From Alentia gelatinosa (Eukaryota; Annelida; Polychaeta; Phyllodocida; Polynoidae): a stretch of 64,000 bases of DNA. The stretch is from assembly GCA_950022655.1 (NCBI GenBank), contig OX465589.1:26093626-26157625 (forward strand), given 5' to 3'. Shown piece by piece: positions 54,601 to 64,000 of this stretch (position 1 is its first letter; each line of letters starts with the position of its first letter). A program made the translations under genes and the position numbers. The notes under the pieces were generated by a model that saw only the letters and a program-made list of their open reading frames with translations, did no database searches and had not been told where the DNA came from.

Positions 54601-56679
54601 ATGAAAAATGCTCATATTGATACTCTAATAGTACCTCCTTGGGTGGAATTTGGAAATGATACTGCCACTCATATTGTCAAACATATAATTGTATGATTCT
54701 TGCAATATGAATGACATCTAGATATTCTTTTTCTATTGGGAAATAAAAGGACGTTTCTAAGTTTTACCCCATTTATACTTGTCCTAAATAAACACAATTA
54801 CAACATAAAAAAACCCAAACAACTTAATACAACACATGTACATCCCTTTACGAATTCCAGAAATAGATATTTCTTATTTTTGACTTGTTTATCCGGGGTA
54901 CACCTATGACGATTGTACCACCCATACGCATACATTCATACATATCATTCACTTATTATAACCTAAAACTGGAACAGAATATGGGAACTATCATACCAAC
55001 ATGACGACAGACTCTGTATACCAGGCCCTACTTACCGGCCATCTCGAAGTTGTGGTAGGTTTCCGCTTTGTGGCGCTGATGTCAGTTCCGCCTCCGGTCC
55101 ACGTGCCCCAGTGGTCCAGCGAAGGTTGAGGATGCCGTACTTAGACATACCGTTAGGTCTGGAGAGAATAATATATCATATGATATTCGTCACCAAGCAT
55201 TGGCTGTTATTAGGAGATACATGTATAGATATATGAGCTGATATAGGGTTGCAAACAAATGACAAACGTATTTGAAAAGAGACGAAATATTCCTCATCTA
55301 GGGCCATCGTGGATCAAAAACCTAAATCAAAGATATAATGCTTGTTCTCATCATATAGAAATAAATTAACCGAGATAATTGTTCTTTGTGTTAAAGGATA
55401 ACAAGGGTGAGATGACCATAAAACAAGAGGGGACAAAATCATAAGTGGAGTAAAGTTGAAGAGGAGGAAGAAGGTTTAGACACCCATACAAAAATGACAC
55501 GAGGGGAAATATGAAAGCAGGGATGCCAGTGGGGGTCAAGAAAAATTCCTACATGGGGACTGAGGCCAGTCTATAGGTATTACCTAAAACGCACATGGTG
55601 TATGGGGAATCCCCATCACTCTCCTAGCAGATCCTTGGGCATGGACTGGCAGTATAGGATAGCTAGATATCTGCTATGAGAATGGATATATGAGTAGTTC
55701 TGCACTAAATGGGGTACTTTTCAAAGAAAATTGTTTAAGAAAGATTACCACATACTATCAGTTCTATATTCTGCAGAATATCTTTAACAAGTTCATTAGG
55801 CATTCCTCTGATATTTTCTTTTAGACTTGGTAATGCTTTAATAACTCTACTCTTACATGAAACATTTTAAGCCAATCAGATGTCAGTATTCAAGTTTGCC
55901 CTTATCTGTAGGAGCATTTCCTACAGGAATCCTACCATCCTACAGCTGTAAGTTGGAGCACTGTGACCCACAGGGCCTCTAACTGAGTGTGCTGTGGGTA
56001 GCTGAATTCAGAATTTTGAAAGATTACAGAACAAGTTTATATAAGATCTAGATTTTAGGGAACCTGGAGTCTATATTGTTCTCAAAACATATAATTTCTT
56101 GAAATTTTCATATCTTTGAGACTAAAATGAAAATCCTACATATAGGCAAAATCCTACAAACTGGCATCCCTGTGAAAGGTAGTGAAAGGGCGGGGTGGAT
56201 GAGGTGGGCAGTCTATGGTAGGAGAGGGAAGTGATCCAGAAGGAAAAGTCAAAGAAAGGCAGCAGAGAACTGAGATAAATTCACGACTCACAGGGAGGTG
56301 GTGTGGACGGACAGCTTGCTGGGGATGTCGTGGACGCGGACGGCGCGTTGTGGCGTGCCGCTCTCACTCCCTGCTCCTGTCACACCCTGAAACACACAGA
56401 AGTACGCCGTGATGGTAATCAGGAACGGCCTCTAAGTTGTAGAGAGGCTCAGTGACTCATGTAGGTCCTTGGTACTTCTCTATCTCCTTTATACGACACA
56501 GGTAGAGGGCTCGTGTGCCGCACTAGGACTATTAGTACTCGGACTGATATTGGTGTTGGAAGACACCATCTTTCAACTTTGAGATGATTGTTTGATACCT
56601 TTCTGTATGTTCTCATGCCAAAACTGCATGAACATTAAAACCAGCTCTGTAGCTGAAGATCATGTAGTATAAATAACGA

Positions 56680-56741
<62 letters not shown>

Positions 56742-59700
56742 TAATAATAATAATAAAATAAAAAAATTGGCGCCACTATCAGAAATCACTCGATATGCAA
56801 GTTTTGAAAATAAGTTGTTTTTCATAAATTCCGCACACACTTTATGGTTGGCCCCTAAACCAGTGAGCATAAAACCGTAGCTCCCGATACACGCGGATAT
56901 GTGTTACGATTGACTACCCGATTCAAATGAGAAAAAGAAGTGATTTATTGGCCATAGTGTTAGGTATTTCTATCGTATAGTCAGAGTAGTGTATCGGGAG
57001 GTCTGTCGTGGTGAATCGCCGGTAGTGGGTGCACGGCTTTATGCACAGGAATCTTTAACCCACCTGCCCGTGTGTTTCGATTATGACTATATTGACACAA
57101 ACTCCACCCTTGAATCAGAGGCTAAAGGTTACACACCAGATTTTGTTCCTACATCCAAATTTTCCGTAATCAAAATGTTGACTGTACTCTGTCACTACCC
57201 ATAACAACAAGACGAGACGCACCTTGGCCTTGTCCCTGACGGTGACGGACTGGAGCAGCCTCACGCCCGCCTCTGGGGGAGGAGCCGCCTCGCCGTCGTC
57301 GTAGTAACGGATAGGCGGAAGTAGAGTGCCCGCACCCCGACTCTCGGCCGCGGCGATGCGCTGCTCCGCCTGGCGGCGCCTCTGTTGAGCTGACGGGCGG
57401 TCAAAGAAGTCGCGCCAGTTCTCCGGGTAGTCTGTGGGAGGAGTGAGCCACGTCACAGATTACAGGGATGCCAGTTGGGATCAGAAAAAAAACATTGAAA
57501 GTCCATGTAAAGTGTGTTCGGCTCCTATTATCGCTCACTGTCACTAAAATGAAAATTCATAGTGAATTCAACAATAACATACACCAGCAGTTTCTGCTCC
57601 TATTGATTACAAAGTATTTGTGATAATTACCTACATTATTAGGCTGAGACCGGGGCAATTTACCATCTTTAGTGAATTGTCATGTCTCTGCAGTTCACCT
57701 GTCTGCTAATCCAAGATGGCCGCCTTCACAACAAGCACCAGGACGCCACTTCATCAATACAATCTTAAATACCCGTCCACGTACTTCTAATTGTTGCCGC
57801 TACTTCCCTTACCGTATCTTTACTTAAAAAAGTTAATTTATTTTCTCCTTGGGTATACCTATATCTCAAGAATAATCCGGGAAAATCCTATGCCTGTGTT
57901 ACATAATATCAAGAGATGTCACGAGTTTGAGCCTGAGTTTATTTATGTCACGCATTTTCACGAGCAATTTCACGAGTCGTAGACCAGTGACATTACGGAG
58001 CCAACAAAATGAGTGACATAAATAACCTCAAACTCAAACGAGTGGCGTCTAGATTTTATCCTACCCCATTTCCACATTTTTTTCAGGATTAGAAAGTAGT
58101 GACATAAACAACACTTTATGTCACACCCGTGACATAAACAAATCCCATGTTAAGCCTATGGCGGTTTTTTAGGGGTAGGATAAATACAATACTCGATGGC
58201 CTTGTGGAGGTTTACGAGTAATATTACACGAGCGTTACCGAGTGAATTATGAAGTCAACCTTGAGTGGTTTACAGAGCCGTCTGTCCACAAAACCATCGT
58301 TTGTTGGATCTATCATCCACCTTGAATAAATCAAACCCATAAATTACCATGTTACAGGGTATATCATTCGGGAATATTTTTTGTTGCTCTCCGAAACAAA
58401 GGGACTATTTTCCCGTAATAAATGACTTGAGGCCACAAACGAATGGTTAAAATCCGTAAAATCAATGATTCTATTTATCAATTGACAACATGGCTGACAA
58501 CGTATATAAACGATGGGTAGTGGTTTAATGTGGCCAAAACATTTACAATGGGGCCTTTGTAATCGATGGATAATGAAGCAACAGCGCCCACTTGGAGTCA
58601 CGGGACACTAGTGAGTAGTATATGATCGCGTGTTTGTACCAGGCGGGTCATCACTCTCCCACATTAGTAGTACATGACAACGAGAGTTTGGGGAAGGTTT
58701 TTTTTCGTAACTAACTAGCGTAAGACAGTTTATGGTGGAGAAAGGGGATTAATTATTATTTAGTCACAAAGCAAATGTTAACATTTCGTGAGCCGCTGAT
58801 CTTTATATTGCGATCTAAATACATTTTCTTCAATCATTTGATCAAACGTCTACAACTAAACCTACTTTTATCATCCGGAACTAGGCGCAGTTATGCATGT
58901 AATTAGTACAAACAGTTGTTTTAACAAAAAAATAATGTATGTATAGGAAAAACAAACCTCATCACCCAACAAATTAAACAAATAGTTTAACAACCAAGTT
59001 TACCTCTTAACACCAGCACAAACTGATCAGTGAATGTTAAGTATACGGGCCTACTTTTTGAGGGCGGAGTAAGACGTGTACATACCCGTGGACTGGCGCT
59101 CGGCGGCGTCGACCAGCGCGCTCGACTTGATCGGCGACAGTTGCGGCATGCCGCGTTTGACGAGTGACGTCACGCCGTGGTGACTGGACTGGTCGTCTGA
59201 GTGGATGCCGGAGTCGGTGGCCGACATGTCGTCACCGCGCACCAGCGGCTGCAACGCGGGCAGACGACATTTAACACCGCGGTCATCAGTACTCTTATAA
59301 CAACGTATTGTTACACTAAATACCCGGACAATTCACTGTGAAATGTTACTGAGACCCAAGGTCTTTGAACCTTCAGGAATTAATCAAAGCTCAGGTCTCA
59401 TGCATTGTAGTTTAAAACCAATAACATTATTAAGAGGATTCAAAATTTCCTACTTAAAATTTATTTTGCTAGTATTTTCATTTAATGGCTTCTTTGGTAT
59501 CTTTAACCCTCAGTAAACACCTTTTTATCTCGTTTCACAAATTCTCAGTCAACAACATTTTTATCCTATTCCGATGTGTATTATCAAATTCTCATCACTG
59601 ATACATAGTATTTTACAAATATTATTAGATGTTATCAAAGAGGAACATCAAGGGATGTTTGATATATCATAAGTGACATGAACGGAGGTTAATCGATAAT

Positions 59701-62700
59701 TCGAGGGGAAAGCTAATTTGAAAAGCATATTTATCTCGTATGTGTTCCCATTTTTCGGGTGAATATTTTAATTAAGAATAATTTAGGTACTTATTTATAA
59801 TCCCAAAGAGAAATGTGTCAACTCTCAGGCAACAGTTATCAGTAGTTAGGGCAGTTTGCAAATAACAGAGTGATCATGAACATTTCTATCAAGTAACATA
59901 CAATATATAAAAAGAGGAAAAATAACAATCCTTGAGCATATTCAAAATCAAAGTTGTAACTGGAAAGGGAAATAAATGTGTGCGGCATAGAAAATGAACA
60001 GAATGTGCCAATAACCCAGTTGGAAATTCAGTCATCTGAGTACGATTCTTACTGTAGAATGGTAATTGCACCTTTATCTTTTCATTTGTATGTCAATCAC
60101 CTCCCCAACAGTACAAGCAAGCTATCTATTCAGGTTGTGGATACAATGGACTTCATAAACGAAGTTAACATCATGCAGAATAACGTAATTTCTTGGTCGA
60201 CAAATCATAGTAAAATGGTGGGCGATGTCGACACAAACGGCCATCTGCAGATTTACATTATCACGATGTTTGTAATCGCATTATCCTATCAGGAAAGTTG
60301 TTAACTGCCCCTCTGCCAACTGATCCAACAATCTCTCTGATAGTACACCTTTTAACAAGTCAATTCAATGATAGTTATCGACCAGATGACCTCATTATTC
60401 ATGGACACCTACTATCTACATCTGACCATAATTCATGAGTCGTAGTCGCATTATATGACCTTCAGGGCCCTGTTTTTCAGTCGAGACGATCTCAAGTTGA
60501 GACCGTTTGGAAGCCAAACTGTTTTTCAGTTGAGACGATCTCTGGGGATCTCAGCCTGAGAATGAGATGCGACCGTTTCAGGTGATTTTAGTGTTTTTCA
60601 GTTGTGATGATCATAAGGGATCTCAAGTGAAATGATCTCCCAAACGGTCTCAACCTGAGACCAATTGATACTTGTCATAACTTATTTTTTCAGATGCTAA
60701 AACGTATTCAAAGTTGAAGATATTTTGATTGGAGGGTACTAACAATCTGATATACCTATATCTCAAATTTCATTGTATTCCTGTGGTTATTAAGACCGTG
60801 ATAAACGTTTGTCTGGAAATCTGAAAAATGCAGGCACTGCACCTCTCAGGCAGCTTGTGTATACCTACTGTAATGCTCAATTTATTCTAGCAGGGTAGGG
60901 TCAAGGTCACTTCATACCCATTCACAAAGTAAAACATATCTTACTCTTGAAATATTTGATAGAAAATTATGAAATCTTAGGATTCGATTGAATAGACATG
61001 GACAATTATTCGCTGTAAATATGGTATAATTTGAATAAGTTTACGTGTCTCAAATCTATAATTTCCGACCACAGAATCTTGTAGCTGGCAGGAAATGATC
61101 GCTAAGGTTCTCAGCTAAATGATCACAACCTGAGATCGTCCTGAGATCCGCTGTGGCGCACTGAGACCATGACTGAAAAACACCTGCAGCCATTGATCTC
61201 CCAAATGGTCTCAGGATCCCTCGCAGATCTCAGCAGATCTCAGCTAGCGATCGTCTCGACTGAAAAACAGGGCCCTGGACCCTGAACAAACTCGGTGCAG
61301 AATTACATCCATCACATGCTAGACTCGATTTGAAATAAATGCAATAAAATAAAATACACCAAAAAACGAAAGAACCACTGAATAATCTATTCGTATAGCT
61401 CTGGAGTAGGTATATGAGGTCATTGGAGAAAGTGGTGCACAACGGCAGGTTTGGTGTGGTGTATGTGAACTAAACCTTAGTTGTCACAGACGTGCAAAAT
61501 GAAAGTGAGGGTGAAGCTACATTAGCATCTGCAAGGCACAAACACCAAGTGAGGGAGCAGAACATGTGAAGGTCTAAGTCTGTTGACATTGGAATGACCT
61601 TTGGCTGAACTCTGTGGGTCATGTGATCCTTGGTGTCCTGTGCCGCGTCCGTTGTATCGGGTATAGTTTCGGATATTTGCCCGGGTTCTTCCTCTTCCTC
61701 CTTCTCCTCATCGTCCTCACCCTCGACCTCGGCTTCGTCTTGCTCCTCCAGGGGGCTCTGACCTCGGGTGCCCTCTCGTGGCACACTTATCATGGCCTTC
61801 TGGCGGCCAACGCAAGAAGTATCTCTGTTTATTTGTTTTCTGTGGGTGACTTTTCTTAAGTTTTATTATATTGGACCCAAAAAGAAACAACTGAACACTG
61901 ACTTGCTATTATGGAATTCAAGAATAGGACTTGTAAAACAGGCCTCTGACTAAAGGGCCCGCTCCACCGGGTCGACCGTATGGTCACAAAATAGCGCCCC
62001 ACAGCGGCCATGTTTGGCAGACGCCCCACAGAATTAGAATCATGGGACGCCCGATGGAAGAGGCCCTTAACAGGATTTCCAAATTCCACAACCTAAGCAA
62101 AACATATGTGAAATAACGGCCCAACATAATGACCTGATCTCATATAGTGACCCAACCCTCTTTGTGTTATACTGTTTGGATTTAGGCAATGACTATGATT
62201 CCATCCCTCTATAAGAGGGATCGAAGGAAAAATCTCTCAATCCCTCTTCCACCAATGTGTCAGCACTTGGCAGAAATGTCCATCAAAACAGAACATGGAC
62301 AATTTATAGCGAACGGACACAGCAGGATATAACGGGAAGGGATTTTTAAACATATCTTTTGTATTGACTCTGACCCTCCTTTACTAGATAATGACTTTCC
62401 ATTTAAAAAAAATAATAAACTCTTCCGAATAGTCAAAATAATCTAATTCCCGAAATAACCATATGAGTGTACATATTCCTTCTAGCATGGTTTTAGTCAA
62501 CTCATTCTATCATATATAATTCAATCATTCGTATTATGTTTCAAAGTCTGACAGTATGAATACATGTATATATATCTATTCCATTTGATATGCGCCCAAA
62601 TTCGTTTATTTCTAATGTATAAATCAAAATCCTGAATATGTGGAAAATAGTTCAAGTTTTCATAAGGTAGCATCTCTCCAAACAACACACCATCAAGATA

Positions 62701-62963
62701 TCCAAAGGAACCAATGCCAACATTACAGCTGTGCAGCTTCTATCCACCTAAACAATATCACAATTGTCCTCCCGTTTCATCAAAGGAGAAGAGAAATGCT
62801 TGAAACTGTGAACGTGAGAATCGTGTGAAAATGCTTACCGGTAGCGACCCCTCGAAGCTGGTGGGTCCGAAGGTGGACACGACGTCCGAGTCGCGGTCTG
62901 TGCCGATGCCCGTGTCTTTGTCATCGCGGTCGTCGGCCGCCAACGGCTGCCGCTCCGTGATGG
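51607..62963 (-). CDS. Unrecognised multi-exon gene, 3' eight exons
   Basis: I do not recognise this protein. Minus-strand exons in order: 62963-62839, 59248-59086, 57431-57223, 56386-56292, 55158-55036, 54589-54367, 53641-53575, 51635-51607. Every junction is GT-AG and the phases join perfectly, giving 343 residues to the TAA at 51607-51609; the 5' end is off the window. The first 200 residues are acidic, Ser/Asp/Pro-rich and probably disordered (ATDSGIHSDDQSSHHG; a short Arg/Gln-rich helix QRRRQAEQRI). Later parts are better ordered: DYPENWRDFFDRP, MSKYGILNLRW, YQFVWQQPLPPAPDRGWP, and a basic/aromatic C-terminus HYCEYYRLLKKRMND, then VAKYMLCKNVADY and YKMPIRAYKPPFVRN. No signal peptide or membrane segment is seen. 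An adaptor or cytoskeletal/ciliary protein is conceivable but not shown. Confidence 0.8.
53045..53345. repeat. Modular fold-back element, core plus hairpin
   Basis: GATCTCACCCC, then the AACATTGGGAAC phrase and ATGTTAGCCCATTAGTCAAT, ending GGTGAGATAAA at about 53189. The hairpin at 53190-53345 pairs AAACCCATTCAAGTTTAGGG with a matching right arm, with CGCGGCTTCGCC at the apex. In the last intron of the unrecognised gene. Confidence 0.8.
53941..54236. repeat. Modular fold-back element, near copy of the preceding one
   Basis: Same core and hairpin as 53045-53345 with scattered differences; apex GCGGCTTTGCC. The two flank the 67-bp exon at 53575-53641, in direct orientation. Confidence 0.8.
55518..56172. 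mobile_element. hAT-like MITE, CAGGGATGCCAGT family
   Basis: Starts CAGGGATGCCAGT and ends ACTGGCATCCCTG, with TGAAAG on both sides. Same termini as 1276-1949. It fills most of the intron between exons 55036-55158 and 56292-56386. Confidence 0.72.
56679..56757. repeat. (AAT)n microsatellite
   Basis: About 26 AAT units with one interruption. Confidence 0.95.
57903..58190. repeat. Modular fold-back element, TATCCTACCCC type
   Basis: The hairpin at 57903-58055 has arms GTCACGAGTTTGAG and CTCAAACGAGTGGCG, with GAGCCAACAAAATGAGTGAC as in the 2.5-kb copy. The core runs from TATCCTACCCC (58059) to GGGGTAGGATA (58184), with AAGCCTATGGCGG inside. Confidence 0.7.
58200..60050. other. Introns, nothing else recognised
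   Basis: Outside the exon at 59086-59248 the stretch is AT-rich with no supported feature. Confidence 0.3.
60055..60230 (+). pseudogene. LINE RT relic
   Basis: The frame reads APLSFHLYVNHLPNSTSK and later NEVNIMQNNVISWSTNHSKM. This matches the [14 protein letters not shown]...ADDT...L..WS..N.M pattern of LINE RTs, but the ADD box has decayed to VVDT. Short and isolated within an intron. Confidence 0.55.
60463..61277. mobile_element. TIR element with CAGGGCCCTGTTTTTCAG ends
   Basis: About 31-bp perfect terminal inverted repeats (CAGGGCCCTGTTTTTCAG + TCGAGACGATC). The TTTTTCAGTTG(A/T)GA part recurs internally at about 60520 and 60593. GATCTCAG/CTGAGATC words are frequent near both ends. No coding capacity. 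Flanks show an imperfect GACCTT/GACCCT duplication. Confidence 0.78.
61491..61805 (-). other. Acidic open frame, possible optional exon
   Basis: The minus-strand frame encodes MISVPREGTRGQSPLEEQ followed by a Glu/Asp-rich run (about 25 residues) and ISETIPDTTDAAQDTKDH. It lies in the intron between exons 62839-62963 and 59086-59248, and its composition resembles their protein. A possible AG acceptor (CCGCCAG, about 61808) and a poor GT donor (about 61599) would keep phase 0. It could be an alternative exon or chance. Confidence 0.25.
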
Positions 62964-63415
62964 CTACAGAAATATAACACGCACATGGAGGTGCCTCAGT
63001 CATATGAGAAGCAATTCCTAAATACATACAACTAATGCTGGAGGCGAATCTGTATCAGTTCAATACGTAGGATACCAAACAAACGGTGTAATCCAACTGG
63101 CCACCGTAACGGCTTGTCAGGGTTTACCTCGGGGAATGATCGGTCTATATGAGCACGATCGAATATTCAGTATATAATCTTTGTACAGCCTAATGACGTT
63201 CTTGAATTATTCAAGACATACAAGGTAGATTATGTAACCGTATCCTTCACCCTTCTCAGCAGAGGTCAAGTTACAGTGCAATCATATATAGCAGATGGGT
63301 GGCTAAACAGTGATATAGCGCAGTGATACGAGGAAACGCCACCGCAAACAGAGACGCCAACAGAGCACAGCCGCCAGCTAAATTGTCGTCTGCCTCCAGT
63401 CTTCGTCCCTCATAC

Positions 63416-63618
63416 CGGGGACACACCAAGCGAGTCAAGGCAGAAATCTCTGGAATCGCCAACACAAATTGGCGTGTATGTGAGATATTATTTCATAGGA
63501 GTATCTCCTGCCTATAATTTAGCATTTTGGAGGCAATAATCAGGTGGAATATGAAATAATAGCTCACTTATAGGCCATTTTGAGTTGGCGATTGCGGAAC
63601 TCGCTTGGTGTGTCTCCG
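63416..63618. mobile_element. MITE with CGGGGACACACCAAGCGAG ends
   Basis: 19-bp terminal inverted repeats with one mismatch (right end CTCGCTTGGTGTGTCTCCG). Subterminal TTGGCG/CGCCAA words also pair. A half copy is at 36672-36755. Confidence 0.75.
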
Positions 63619-64000
63619 ACTTTAGAGAGGTTTTTAAAAAAAAAGATTTCTTTTCTATTCAAGCATTGTCTGCAAATGGGAGGGGGGAGGGGGATAAAAA
63701 CAGTACAGTTAGGTATGTCGATTAGGGACAGAAAAAAGAGTGGAATATTTTTCATAGGGCATCTTCTGCCTCTGAGACTCTGAGCAAATATGGAAAGCAC
63801 ATCAGTGTTGCCATGGACTCAGGCTGAGGATCTGTGGGGAGGTCCAAGCCACTGTGTTATTGACTTGAATGAGGCTCAATTCATAATATCTTTGTTTTAT
63901 ACATGAACGAGACACAGGACTCCATTATATTAATTCAATTCTACCCACTCCGGACACAGTTAGGGAATTACTAGAATAATGTAGCTATCATAATATAACA

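Noticed and set aside
56613..56870. Leucine-rich minus-strand ORF
   Set aside because: Produced by the (AAT)n microsatellite.

Overview
This window is nuclear DNA from an invertebrate animal. Genes are split by GT-AG introns, coding exons are GC-rich islands in AT-rich sequence, and most of the rest is mobile elements. The mix of CR1-group LINE, DIRS-like element, TTAA-flanked MITEs, hAT-like MITEs and fold-back elements suggests a marine invertebrate (lophotrochozoan or invertebrate deuterostome). The sequence alone does not settle the phylum.

Four host genes can be built exon by exon with consistent splice phases. (1) 156-9755 (+): the last 11 exons of a CASD1-type sialic acid O-acetyltransferase, covering most of the membrane acyltransferase domain; the 5' part is off the window. 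(2) 19789-22807 (-): a complete three-exon ninjurin-family gene of 151 residues. (3) 39436-44360 (+): a complete three-exon gene for a secreted, probably GPI-anchored Ly6/uPAR-like protein of 147 residues. (4) 51607-62963 (-): the last eight exons (343 residues) of a low-complexity protein I cannot name, with a conserved-looking basic/aromatic C-terminus. Its 5' end is beyond the right edge. No operon-like or pathway link between these genes is visible.

The most striking element is a LINE at about 29.1-35.76 kb with three intact ORFs. ORF1 has the coiled-coil/RRM/CTD layout of an LINE ORF1 protein fused to a C-terminal NADAR (YbiA-like) domain. ORF2 is a stand-alone SGNH hydrolase with its Ser and Asp-x-x-His residues. 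ORF3 is an APE endonuclease plus reverse transcriptase (YADD). A LINE carrying an ADP-ribose/NAD-derivative N-glycosidase-type domain is the best candidate here for something undescribed.

Other elements: a decayed DIRS-like tyrosine-recombinase retrotransposon (15.8-17.9 kb); at least four LINE relics; about nine TTAA-flanked MITEs with internal GATGCCTTAAGGCATC-type palindromes, three of them nested in a pogo-like element (25.1-26.6 kb); hAT-like MITEs; a TIR element holding a 63-bp minisatellite with trimer higher-order structure (37-38.4 kb); a 165-bp-period array rich in TCAAGGTCA sites (26.9-28 kb); and a family of modular fold-back elements that share a TATCTCACCCC-bounded core but carry different long hairpins.
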